DNA of 64,000 nucleotides from Rotaria sp. Silwood1. Lineage: Eukaryota > Rotifera > Eurotatoria > Philodinida > Philodinidae. A program made the translations under genes and the position numbers. Of this stretch, positions 24,050 to 36,400 are shown in pieces (within the stretch, counting starts at the first letter, position 1; every line of letters begins with the position of its first letter). The notes under the pieces were generated by a model, which saw only the letters and a list, made by a program, of their open reading frames with translations, did not search any database and was not told the DNA's origin. The stretch is taken from contig CAJNOP010000002.1 of NCBI GenBank assembly GCA_905250075.1, positions 1,555,867 through 1,619,866 of the forward strand, in the 5' to 3' direction.

Positions 24050-26324
24050 TTTTCCTCCTTGATGAGTAGTAGAAGAATAGAATTTACTGATGATATTTTG
24101 GATCATCAATTGTTTTTTCGAGTATTAATTTTTCCTTATCTCCTCTTCAGTACATCTACATGATTCACACAACTACTCATTCACACTCAGGAGTTTATTT
24201 TTAGGGGGCAAACGGATTAATGCATAATCAATGCAATTATTATATAATGCAGTAAATTAGATTATTCTCCAGATCAATGATACTCCTATGCACTGATTGA
24301 TCTAGTTATCAGAGAACATGAACGAATATCAGTGGCGTGATGCTGTTGATCTGAAGAAATACCGAAAACATCGTTGACAAGATTAATATCGTGATTTATA
24401 CATTGTTTGCTTTGCATACTATACTTTGATTCCTATTCATACCGGCGACACCATTAACCAACTAGTCTGGTTGTAAGTGAGAAGCACTACAGTGAGCGTG
24501 AGGATATCAAAAAGTGTCAAAGTGAAATTGTCGTCGGCCTCAAGTATCATCTATAATTTATTGAGAAACGACAATGCGCAATGATCGCTAAAAAAGAAGT
24601 TCGTGACCAAAAATACAGTTACCTAAATCGAATTCCAGTGGAAATTCTTTTATCAGTTGTAGCATTTGTGAACAAAATATAAAAAGTAACATAAAAAGGC
24701 ACTTACTAGACGCGATAAAGATTAAGTGGAACACTTAGTTACTTTTTCCTATGTTAAATAACATATTTGTTTATTACATGAAAAACTGAATAGCTATCTA
24801 GTTAAAGCTACAAACAATATTTCTTATCAATAAAGAATACCCTCGATTTAAAGTTTATTGACAACAATGACATTTTTCTGATAATTTTACAAGAACTAGC
24901 ATACGACCTGACAATATTTATCAGAGAGCGAAAACGAACAGAACCGAACTCAAACCGACTTTTTGAAAACACATCCAAACAGAACTGAGCCCGAACTGAT
25001 TCGGAAAAAATGAATTCGAATCGACTCGAAATCGAACCATTTCTTGAAAAATGATGTCGAACTTAACAGAACCAATATTAATTGACCTATCACCTCTTTT
25101 GTAAAAACATATATTGTTGAAAATGTTCAAGCGACCTTTGACCGATTGTTTCACACAATTAATTCAACCTCTATACGGTGCTTCGTTCTCTGATGTGTCA
25201 TTGTTATGATTCATAACATTGGCACATAATGCGTCCATGACGATTGGTCATTTGTACGTAGCGAAATTTTTTAATTCAATTCTCTTTTTCTCTGATTGTT
25301 CTCTGATGCAAAGAGCAGATGGACGCTGGTCTAATTGGCAATAGCATTTTATTTTTATAAAAGGATAAATATAAAGGAGTTGAATAGAGACTGACATGCT
25401 TGTTGCAGTTCAAGATGAATCAATATTTTTACATTGGACGAGTGATCTTACGATACAATCGTGATGCATACTCGCAGTGTAATTTAGACGCTTTTCTTGT
25501 TGTGATATAAAATGTGGGTTAAATCGAACCAAACCGAACTCGGATTAATTTTTTGAAAATATACTCGAACTGAACCCGAACAGGCTCTCGAAAAATGAAT
25601 TCGAACAGAACCCAACTCGCACTAATTTTTTAGAAATGCACGCGAACCGAACCGAACTCGAACCAATTAAAGTCCGTTCGATTCGCTCTCTGATATTTAT
25701 TCACTCAACATCAATCTTTTATTTACATGAACCCACCATTTTCTTTTCGTCAATACATCGATAACATGATGTTTTTCTTATCATCAAAAATATCAATTGG
25801 CAGTAAATATATTTTTCCCTAAAGTTTACGTGACATGAAATTGATTCAACTTTCTTTTTTATCGATACAGTCTTAGAGAATAAAATGATATTCAAGGTAA
25901 ATTTTAACAATAAATCCAATCTTGATGATCTTTTGGTCGACAAGCTGGTGGACAAGTATTGTTTACATTCTGAGAACTATGAGACGTTGTATGAATACAA
26001 CATGGTCTTATGCATCCAAGAAAACAATGGTCGGCTACTGGTCGTTGAGAAAGAAACGGCTGACCACCCAATGACTCACAACTATAACTATCGAATATCA
26101 ATGAACGTTTTTTAACATTTTCCCAAATATTGTCCGAAAGAAATAGTTGATCACCAGCACCTTTATATTGTTGAGCAATTGATGGAATAAGCATCGGTTG
26201 AAAAGTACGAAATAAATAACGACGACTACGTCCAGGAGCTGCACCCCAAAGTCCACCTAATATAGGTACATTATGTTGCTTATTGTCCCGTGCAATATGA
26301 AAGAAATATCTTCTCTTTTTATCA
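24050..26324. repeat. Segmental duplication, copy 1 (left)
   Basis: This segment is related in order and orientation to 32385-33367. The shared parts are the sequence around 24050-24110, the stretch about 24690-24910, then (after the hAT insertion) 25701-25903, and the 3' part of the glycosyltransferase-like gene. Copy 1 is interrupted by the hAT element and probably by other unmatched sequence at about 24120-24680. The non-coding parts have diverged more than the coding part. Confidence 0.65.
24922..25692. mobile_element. Non-autonomous hAT-type DNA transposon with 8-base target duplication
   Basis: The element starts CAGAGAGCGAA and ends with the inverted TTCGCTCTCTG. The bases immediately outside are identical, ATATTTAT at 24914-24921 and at 25693-25700. 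Eight-base target duplications and CAG-starting terminal repeats are hallmarks of the hAT superfamily. Both subterminal regions are full of short repeats resembling GAACCGAACTCG, as expected for hAT transposase-binding sites. At 771 bases, without a transposase frame, it must have been moved in trans. The paralogous segment near 32732-32739 lacks the insertion, so the insertion site can be compared with an empty one. Confidence 0.85.
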
Positions 26325-27121
26325 GATGTCCACATATCAATTGTTTCAGTTTCACGTTTCATCATAGGTGAATCAAGATCACGTGAAAGAAAAAAATCAA
26401 CATATGGATCAAAGATTGGTAAAAAACGCCACATCTTTCCTGGTAAATATGAAACTAATGATGAACCAAACATAGGTAGATTGTGTATATCACATATATC
26501 AATATTTGAAAAATTATACAGTTTATCTTGTTGAGATTTTGTACTACCAGTAAAATCAATATAGAGCCGAATAATCCATGATGGAAGAAGTGTTTTAACT
26601 TCATTAGCAAGTGGTATTAAAAATGGAAATATCGATGTTTCCCATGTAAACATTGCATTATCAGTATAATTTGATGATGATCCATAAATTGAAATACCAA
26701 TCACTTTTTGATGTGGTCCACGATGATCTGATTGAATACTACATAATGATCGGTTCCATTGTGTGAAATTTTCATAAGAATATCTTTGTTTTTCTTCTGA
26801 AAAATTCAATGATTTAGCATTCGAAGCACTTGTTGGGCTAACTTCTGGAGAGTTGAGTGGTTTTATTGTTACTGGAACATGATATTGAACATTTCGTGTT
26901 TTCGTATATGGACTTGTTAGAAAAGAGAAGAAACCAGTATGAAAAGCAGTAATAGAAAATCCAACGATAAAGAAGCTCGCTAAGCACAAATATTTTCGTC
27001 CACATAGATGACGATAGTAACATTTGACCATTTTTTTTTGTATTGCCATCGACATTCTTTTGCATACTAAGAGTGCAAGAAGAATGCATTGATGTGTGAC
27101 TTTTAGAAGAGCAAAGCACAC
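25904..27121 (-). CDS. Predicted type II membrane glycosyltransferase-like protein (intronless)
   Basis: A single uninterrupted frame of 405 residues. A hydrophobic segment at about residues 44-68, after a short basic tail, suggests a signal anchor of a Golgi type II protein; Met23 or Met25 are alternative starts. The lumenal part has several N-glycosylation sequons (NFT 118, NRS 123, NYT 151, NFS 203). The block FFLSRDLDSP (about 243-252) resembles the acidic metal-binding motif of GT-A glycosyltransferases. It is followed by HIARDN and ILGGLWGAAPGR. The tail is Cys-rich (CFLGCIRPCC, then CPPACRP) and ends WIYC, probably disulfide-bonded. The SRD-x-DS and GG-x-WG pattern recalls uncharacterised glycosyltransferase-like proteins; the substrate is unknown. 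A partial paralogue lies at 32945-33367. Confidence 0.75.
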   Translation of the reverse strand: MCFALLKVTHQCILLALLVCKRMSMAIQKKMVKCYYRHLCGRKYLCLASFFIVGFSITAFHTGFFSFLTSPYTKTRNVQYHVPVTIKPLNSPEVSPTSASNAKSLNFSEEKQRYSYENFTQWNRSLCSIQSDHRGPHQKVIGISIYGSSSNYTDNAMFTWETSIFPFLIPLANEVKTLLPSWIIRLYIDFTGSTKSQQDKLYNFSNIDICDIHNLPMFGSSLVSYLPGKMWRFLPIFDPYVDFFLSRDLDSPMMKRETETIDMWTSDKKRRYFFHIARDNKQHNVPILGGLWGAAPGRSRRYLFRTFQPMLIPSIAQQYKGAGDQLFLSDNIWENVKKRSLIFDSYSCESLGGQPFLSQRPVADHCFLGCIRPCCIHTTSHSSQNVNNTCPPACRPKDHQDWIYC

Positions 27122-30100
27122 GTTTTTTTTTTTGTACAGATGCAGTTTTACTTTCCTTGATAGGCGTCAATGCACACTACTGAATATATGGGAATCAGAG
27201 AAGGACAAAAAAAAACTCTTTTTCTTTCATTAAACTAATATCTATTTACTTCATTGGTGAATATTTTTCATTACTATAGTCAGTAACTTATTAACGTGTA
27301 ACACGTATTATCTATTATTATGTAGAAATATTCTATGTTATCTCGAGTTAATGATACATATAGGTTTAATTTATCAAGATTTGTCTATACATATTTTACC
27401 TTCATATTCAGATGAATGGTACTATAGACTATCGTTTTCTTCTTACATTGGCGACAAAAAAAATGATTATTAACATGAAAATGCGCTTCGATACCTTGAG
27501 ATTAGATCAAATATAAATTACCACGAAGAAAATATATGTAGCTTTTTATTTATTTCATTTTATACATCTTATATTGAAAAATGGAAATTTTCGATGTAAC
27601 TCGGCCATTTAAACAGAAGACGATTTACTCCTTTGAATAAAGAATTAAACTCCATGATAATAAGTAAATGGCAGTATATTTTCTTTTGTTAATTGATATT
27701 TGACTGTATCTCAAGGTATAGAAATTCGTTTTTTCTATTAATTATAATGATCTAGCAGAACATACAACTTGAGTAATTTGATTATTTATTTTTATATTGG
27801 AATGATTCTTGTTATTTCAGAAATGTTAAACCGACCTACAGAATCGAGTTGTTTGCTTTTGAATGCGTTTAGATTCATGTTACCATACAAGTCATTATGA
27901 TTATTAGATTATTATTTAATTTAGTTCTTGTTTATTATCGGTTAATAGATTTGTTTGTTTGACTGAAAATAATGGAATAAGGTCGAAACTTCCACTTTTT
28001 CATTATGAAGTATCAAAAGTCGAATAAATAAAAAACTTCATTGAATTTCTCTTTTCGATTAAAAAACCTAATTATTTTAGCGAAAAGTCGAATTCATGTA
28101 TACACTGACTGCAGTTTATTATGTCAATATATTTTAACTATAAGGTGTGCATACGAAAAAATATTCATTTTTCTTTCTGACATATACGCAATCAGGTAAA
28201 AGAAGAAGAAATCGATTTGTCGACCTAGTTAAAAAAAGAGTCCTACCAATCACGCAATAGTAGGTATCTAAATCTTTCACAATGGTTTCCATGCATACAA
28301 AAAAGAAACTCGTATAGAGCTACTCATAATAACTAAGTAAATGATTGATAAGTTATTTTTTTAAGTTTATTTAATAGAAATAGTAATGAAATTGTTGTGA
28401 TTAACAACAAATGGGAACTAATTAATATTATATATTCACATTGATTAAACGGCACTAAATAAGATTTGAACTAACTAAGTCGATTTTTCTAGAAATTTAT
28501 GCACTTAGATCATCGAAATTACATGAATAAGACTCATCGATAGGATTTTTGCTGATGGCGAAACTAGAGTGAGCTTGTGCAAGCTTTCACGAAATAAAAT
28601 TAGTATATGATACACGTAAGAGCTCAGGGTAAAATCATTAGAATATATGTATATCTTAGGTTACACTAATCAGTATAATAGATAGAAGTTGTTTAATCTG
28701 CATCTAATTCATAGTTAACTTGGTGAATTTAGAATATATTTCATACTCCGAAAAGTAAATATGTTGTTTTTTAGCTAATCGAAGTTTATTATTTTTGTTT
28801 AATATCGAAGTTCTGACTTACATTTAGAAATACAATGAATTCTATGATACCATTCATCATGAAAATCTTTTCTCCTTCTTCATAGTTTCAGTTCTATGTT
28901 TGTATATTTCATTATTTCAGCTTAATGGTAATATGAAATACAGATAGTCCATTTTCCATTGACAAAAATTCATAGCGTTGATAGCAGGTTCTGCAATATA
29001 TCGAATTTACTTATATTAATAGTCAAATCAGAGTTTTAATTGGTCCGATCCGACTGAATCAGTCGACTCTAACTGGTTGAAAACTATTTTATAGGTATGC
29101 GATTTTCCCTTCTGATAAAACTTGTAGAAAAAAAGTTTACGAATTCTTATCAAAATAACCAACCAGTTTTATTTCAAAATTTTTGTTTTATTCTCTCCTG
29201 TTCATTAACACTGTTACATATTTTTAATCGGAGAATATTTCATTTTTGAGAAGTCCAATCAAAACTGTATTACTTAAACTAAACTTATCTTATACATGTT
29301 TTGTTGAAAATAAAATTTAGGTTTGGATTATGGTTTAAAGAAAAATATTGCGTTTGTTTGCAAAGACTCACTGAGAAAATTCAAGATTTGAAATTCAGCA
29401 ACCATTTGATGGGTAGATGACTTTTTTCACGCTACATATAGATATATCACATATTCCGTTTTGATAAAGCAAGCATTATAAACAAGTGTGACGTGATATT
29501 TCTTCCTGTAGATTTGTGAAAACCTGAATACAAAAAACAACGAATATTTTTTGAAGGGATTCCTATTGACCAATTAATAATGACCCAACAAAACGATCAT
29601 TTTTTCTCAGTTTCCATTATTCTAAATGATTTTTTGAACCGGTCGAATCGAACCAGTTCAAAAATTTTGAAATCAGCATAAAAACTGCCATCGGACAACA
29701 AATGTTTTTCTAAACAATATTTTTTGTGATGGACAGAACTGCACTTCTTTGTAGTCCTTTTATTTAATACTTCTGTTGGTAGTCCTCTTTGAGTTTGATT
29801 TCGATTAAAAATATTTTCTAGAAAAGCATATGCAGTTCGATTTAGTTTTTTGTGATCATTCTCAATATCATATGCGTTTACTCATTGAATAAAATAATAG
29901 TAATCGATATTTGCTAAATGCAAGTCCATTTTTGTATGACTTTTTCTAATTCTGCGTAGCTATTTTTTAGATTGTCGAATGACGTATGATATCTGAGAAC
30001 AGCTCTTTGGGAAAAAGGAAATAGGTTTGAAGACCCCGGAGTCACCCCAAAACAAGGTGATTTCTATCGAGTTTGCTGAGCGAAAAAACAATAATCAACT

Positions 30101-32384
30101 ACAGTCAGATATAGATGAGCGAATTGCATATTTACTGTGCCGTTTCGAGAAACACAAACGGCGAAAAAAAAATTTTCGAATTAAAAAATGGTTGGTAATG
30201 CATTGTAGCATAGTATATGAGAGAAGAATATAAATAAATTGTACCGGCTAACACTATTCAATTGATCACGATAAAAGAGAACGTGGATGATCTCTTCCAC
30301 TAATCTTTTTTAATTAAACAAGTACAGTCTATAAAAGCAGCGTATAGTGTGTTGATAGCTCTCCTGTAAAACGACGAATGGATTGATATACAATGCATTG
30401 AATTGGTTTTTAGTTACTGGTGTAGTTATTCATTACTTTAATCTCATGTGTCGTTTTCAAACTAATTTTTGTTTATCTTAGTAACTTAATGTTTTTGGAC
30501 ACTAATATTTTTATCAGTTGTTGACCATAATGAGTGGATACAACGATTGAAATTTCATGTCAAATTGTCATACATTTAGACAAGGATATATCAAATATAA
30601 AGAAAAATTACGCGTGACATTTAGTATGACGATAGAATTTTCAAATTTTGTTTTAGACTTTTTCTTGACAAGATACAATATAAATTTCTCATTTCTTTTT
30701 CAATATTTCGGACTCCTATTTATTGACTTTCACGTAATTCTAATCTGACCATTTTTACATGAATTTTTCAATCGCGGAGTCATTTGTTTTTATTTCGCGT
30801 TATATAAAATCAAACAATGATTATACACTTCATGTTCAGAAAAAACTTAAAAGGAAAATTGTAGTGAAATTGCCAATCAGTATTATATTTTAGAAGTGTA
30901 GACCATTTACTATACATTCATCAACTTTCGAAATTCACATGACAGAAGAATATATCAGTTAGATATTATTTTGTTAGTAGTATATAGCAGTAAAAATCAA
31001 TCTTTTTTTAATTTTGTGCATCTAATATTTCGAGACTAATTTGAGATAAATTTGTGATTTTTTCTACGGTACTGAAGGCTTCTTAGAGGAGTGTAATCTG
31101 GAAAAAAATCATCAGGATTGATTGAGAGGAACTAAAAATGCTGAACTTTTATATTTAAGAGTATAACGGTACCGCAAAGTTGCAATTGGCTCATAAATAG
31201 TTATACTTCCTTTTTGGATGCTGAATCACGATGATATAGTGTGAATAATAAACGTGAAGGGAAGCTGAGCAGAAATTCGAAATTTCTTGAAGCCAGTTAC
31301 TTTTATGACTTTCTAAACATAGCATCTATTGTGCAGATTTCTACATCAAAACAAAGACATACGAGATGAAAAGACTTCATACTAGCAATTAGCTTTCCAA
31401 CCTCTATCGAATCATACAGAATTCAACGAAATGTATTTCTTTGACTATCATTTTAATTTTACGCCACCTTAATCGTTTGAGGCCCAGTAGGAAGCATACT
31501 TTCAACCATTCAAGAGTTTTCAAATCTTCGGTACAAAGGTTTGTACGAGATCACACGGATGATAGAATGTATGACGGACATTGAAAAGTACACCATACAA
31601 AGGTTTTTCTTGGTTCAAAAATGTTTTAAGACAATTAACTAAGTTTTATCAAATTTGCTTCAGTAGAAAAATTCGGATCTCAAAGAGTTAATTAATTTTA
31701 ATTTTCATTAAAGCCCCTCTCAAAACTCGATCTCTGTCCTGAAGCGTTCAAGTCATATAAACTATAGTAAAATTTTCAGCCTCATATGATGACTTTTGAA
31801 AGAAATATTGGTCAAACAAGGGCCAAAAATAGGTCGTTTGCTTAACTAAATTTCTTTATTCAGATTCATTCTATATAATTAAATTTTTTCGTTTGCAAAA
31901 ACCTGTCAGAATGCAGGACACCACAGCCCTTTTTCTAAATTCTGCCTTATTCAGCGAAAAGAAGGAACCACAAGTTCAATGGCTTAAAAAAACCTAAAAA
32001 TCGCGGTTTTGCTATAGATGTATTCTCTTATACTATAATAAAAACGCTTATTTAAAAAAAAGAAAACTGTGTGCCCTGCTTCGTAACATATCCTTTCCAA
32101 CAAAAACATTTCAATGCATCTCATGAACCCAGACAGGGAAGTTCGAGTTGTGCGTTCGACATATCATGAACTGAGAAAACAAAATAAATTTTCGACTTTT
32201 TCTGAAAACAGTTTATTTTTTGAATATGGAGTGACATAAATCTTCAATGACTTTTGAGAAAAACGAGGTACCGAATAAAAATTTTTGTTGTTTATGAAAG
32301 ATTATATTACAGGCTTCTTTCCCTACATTTACCTTAGTTTCGATCATTCTAACAAGAAGTGACTTTCTTAACCAGAGCCCTAAC
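27122..32384. other. Intergenic, no gene seen
   Basis: About 5.3 kb of AT-rich sequence with only short frames (60-70 codons) lacking motifs. Two blocks, about 29030-29085 and 29635-29665, look like diverged inverted versions of one GGTCCGAT-x-CGAC-like motif and may mark an old element. Nothing else could be supported, and no RNA gene was recognised. Confidence 0.5.
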
Positions 32385-33367
32385 TTAATGTTCTCTTGCT
32401 TGGTGAGTAGAAGAATAAGACTCATCGATGATATAGTATAAATACATGAGATTGCGATGAAAAGTTTTATTACTTGTACTTTTTTCTGAAAGTGAAAAGC
32501 AAAAGTCAAATGACAAGACTTTTATCAGACGCGATGATCATTAACTCACAAACACAGTTACTTGTTTCTATATTAGATCACATGCATGTTTCTTAGTCGA
32601 AAAAATGAATATCTATCGAAATATAGATGCAAACAATATTTCTTATTCATGAACCATATCCTGGATATTAGGTTTACTCAAAGCAATTACGTTGCTCTGA
32701 TAGTCTAATGAGAATTACGGCTAAAATTGATAATATCTAGAACACTTAATATCAACGTTTTATGTACATCAACACTCATCATTGCTTGTGTTCATACATA
32801 AATGACATGATCTTTTTCGTACCATCAAAATTATCTCTTTGCAGTAACTGTATTTTTGTCTAATCTTTATTTGCCGTTTGATTGACTTAGTCTTCTTTCT
32901 GTTCATAAAATTTGAAAAAAAAACAGTCAATGTAAGATAAAATTTTAACAATAAATCCAATCTTGATGATCTTTTGGTCGACAAGCTGGTGGACAAGTAT
33001 CGTTTGGATTCTGAGAACCACGAAAAGTTGCTTTAGTACAACATGGTCTTATACATCCAAGAAAACAATTGTCGGCTATTGGCCGTTGAGAAAGAAACGG
33101 CTGACCACCCAATGGCTCACAACTATAACTATCAAATATCAGTGAACGTGTTTTAACATTTTCCCAAATATTGTCCGAAAGAAATAGTTGATCACCAGCA
33201 CCTTTATATTGTTGAGCAATTGATGGAATAAGCATTGGTTGAAAAATATGGAATAAATAATGACGACCACGTCCAGGAGCTGCACCCCAAAGTCCACCTA
33301 ATATAGGTATATTATGTTGCCTATTATCTCGTGCAATATGGAAGATATATTTTTGCTGTTTATTAGA
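32385..33367. repeat. Segmental duplication, copy 2 (right)
   Basis: Related to 24050-26324 in the same orientation, about 7.0 kb apart. Matches include GAGTAGAAGAATA near 32400, CAGACGCGAT near 32525, CAAACAATATTTCTTAT near 32630 and the whole 3' end of the glycosyltransferase-like frame. The site corresponding to the hAT insertion is empty here (about 32732-32739). The segment ends at the assembly gap, so its right limit is unknown. Confidence 0.65.
32945..33367 (-). CDS. Partial paralogue of the glycosyltransferase-like gene, cut by assembly gap
   Basis: An open frame of about 140 codons with the same stop and C-terminal end (DHQDWIYC) as the gene at 25904-27121. It runs without a stop from the gap through YIFHIARDN, ILGGLWGAAPGR and the Cys-rich tail. 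Over the last 96 residues roughly 12 differ, mostly in the loop after the CIRPCC motif, and the motif cysteines are kept. The N-terminal two-thirds, including the anchor and the RDLD motif, would lie in or beyond the 100-N gap. No matching sequence is seen immediately past the gap, so it is either truncated or the gap is larger than drawn. Confidence 0.65.
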   Translation of the reverse strand, partial: SNKQQKYIFHIARDNRQHNIPILGGLWGAAPGRGRHYLFHIFQPMLIPSIAQQYKGAGDQLFLSDNIWENVKTRSLIFDSYSCEPLGGQPFLSQRPIADNCFLGCIRPCCTKATFRGSQNPNDTCPPACRPKDHQDWIYC

Positions 33368-33467
33368 NNNNNNNNNNNNNNNNNNNNNNNNNNNNNNNNN
33401 NNNNNNNNNNNNNNNNNNNNNNNNNNNNNNNNNNNNNNNNNNNNNNNNNNNNNNNNNNNNNNNNNNN
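33368..33467. other. Assembly gap (100 N)
   Basis: One hundred undetermined bases, a conventional placeholder length, inside the second glycosyltransferase-like copy. The true distance is unknown. Confidence 0.98.
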
Positions 33468-36400
33468 GCAAAGCTCTACATTTTGTAAATTTCTGTTAAA
33501 AATCATTTACCTGAGATGAGCTGTAAAATTTCATCAAATCAATATTGAATGAAGCATTCATCGTTCAAACAGTGTGATTCATTTTAATTGATGAGTAGTT
33601 TCACAATTTTTCAACAATGTCACTTTTACAATGAATAGAATCATCAAGAATACCACCTAAGATCATTATCATTATACCTATTATTTTACTCTACCAGATT
33701 TAATTTCTTCTAAATTACTCATAAGCACATGTTGAGGTTGTTTATTTTTCTAGCAAGCAATTATATTCAAGTAAATGATTATACTACTTGGGTTTTCCAT
33801 CATATTCTTTATTCTAATAACATAATGAAATGACAAGATGAGATCACCTCTACAGGGTTGAAGTTTTGTTTTTTTTTAATACTAAAATAAAAAGGAATGA
33901 TAAGGAAATAAATTAAACGCAATAATTGTTATTTTTTCATATTCTAATTAGTAAAAATCTTACATATATAAATATAATCAATATAGAATAGATCAGCTGT
34001 TGCAATGACTTCGATTGACATTAATAATAAACATTAGAACATCGTTTAGCATTTCAGTTAACATTCTCGATACGAATGACTCTCGTTGAATTTGATGCGA
34101 TCTCGATAAAATGTCATAATTTATTATATATTTGACTTGTTACGAAGTTCAACAAGACAAGAAAAAATGACTTTGGTGAATAGATTATTGAAATAATGAT
34201 GTTCTAGATATATTTGAATTTTTTTTCTAAAATATATTGTCGAAATATGTTTACAATAATCATTGTTGCAAATATAATAAAAATAATAAATATTATAATA
34301 TTTATTCAAGATCTCATCGCTATGACATAGCTATTAAATTAGATAAGACAATGAACGAATTTAGTATCTGATTCAAAATACAATAGAAGTAATGAGTATT
34401 TGTTTATTAGAAATTTGAAAATAAACATTCAGAAGATTGATCAATTCGCTTTTTCTTAGGAATAATAGAAATGTCGGATATTATTTACAAACCTTTTCAT
34501 AGCAATGTGCGGAAATACTAAACGAAATTGAAAATAATATAATGACGGAGTATTGAACATAGGTCACTGTGAATTTGCATTTTCTTATCATTTTAATTTA
34601 TTGATAAGTTAATTTTAATCGTGCAGTTCATAGTCGTCCATACCTGAAGAAATAATTAAGTCACAATTAGTCAGTATTATGATAAGATAAATAAACAAAC
34701 AAACAAATAATATTAACTTTATTAATTAAAATCTTCACAACAAATAGTCATTCCCAAGTGATTATATACTGATTGTAATAAACGATTAGAAAAGTAATAC
34801 AAAAACTCGAAGCAAAGACCAAATCGAAAAACAGATGACTATTGAATTTGTCGAGTGATTGGAAAGAAACCACATAAGATTTTTTTAGACGCACTATATA
34901 ATAGAAGAAAATTTCTCAGTAAAATGTTTATTTTTTTTTGTTCCTTTACAGTTATAAATCTGTTTTTTTTTCACTTCATTTCTTTTTAATGGTAAGTAAA
35001 AATTTACTTTTCGCTATTGGCATACTGAACACAAGTGTACATAAATCTTATCACTAAGCAAAAAGTCGATTGATTAAAACGAGTAGAATCAATCAGAATG
35101 ATTGACATTCCTTGTTTTATATATCAGTTCAAATGATAGTCAATATTTCTGTCACAGTTCTTTTTTTTATATAACTATAATAATCAATTGTAACATATTT
35201 GACATCTATGTACCAAATGACATTCATTTAAATCAACAAATTTTTCGTCAATAGTCAATCTATTTATTTAGTCTGTTCATACACATGCACATTCTTATTG
35301 ATCAATTATCGATCATAACGACGATAGAGCAAGAGAAAATATCGAAAGAGTGATTATGTTGTGTATACAATAGTTGGATGCGAGGGAGATTACTTCTTGA
35401 ATACTAGTGGTTAAAGTGTTCTGTACAATGTTGCACACATGCTCTGTTCGTTCGATCATATTCGATTTGTTTGTTTATTCATCTCACTGCGTCATTTTCT
35501 CTTTTAGTTTTTTTCTCTCTTCTGTCTGCCTTTCTTACTTAGTGAAAATAGGTAAGCGTAGGAGTAAATAAGTGAACTGACTTTTGTTTGTCGAATCCAT
35601 GAACAATTTACTCGCATTTACTTGTACATTATGTGCATACGCTGTAGATCTATTCATCTTATGAGAATGGTAAGAATCATTGAACTATATGTTAATGTAT
35701 ACATATAGACGTCATATTGAACCCGAATTTGTTTCTTAAACAACCGACAAATGTACGAGAGTTGTTTTTATCGGAACTTACAAACTCATGGTGATCTTTT
35801 TCAGCTTTTCTTTTTTGCTAAGAATAAAGAATAACATTAAAAAGAGAAAGAGAGTGTGTGTGAGAGAGCGAAGTAAAAAGAAAGCAATGAAAATAACGAA
35901 AGAAGTTATTATTTTTTAAGCTTTAATACGAGATTGAAGACAAGTGCCAAATAAACAAACGGTAGTGGCTTGCAAAAGCAAAACATTGCAGGTGTGTTTG
36001 TTTCCATGTGAAGTTGGTTATAGTTATACGAGTAACTTTCAATAAGTAACTTTAAAAGGAAAAGTAAAATTTTAAATCTTAAATATGTTTTTCAAAAGTT
36101 TGTAGTGCAAAGAAAAAGACATCCAAAATCAGGTGATGATTTATTTGTATGCATAGGATTTTTATTTTTATCAGGATATGATCATTAAGGATAGTAATAG
36201 TAATTGAAGAGTTTTTATTTTTCGATTTAACTCTATTAGATAGACAGATTTTTCCGACTTTCTCTTTTTTATCTAGCATGTTTTTTTTCTTTTTTTTTCT
36301 CAATTAAGTATTAAAACTAGAAGGATTCAAATAGACGTTTGATTTCTTTTTTTTCTTTTTTATTCTATCGTCATCTGTTGTACAATTCAAGCTTTGTTTA

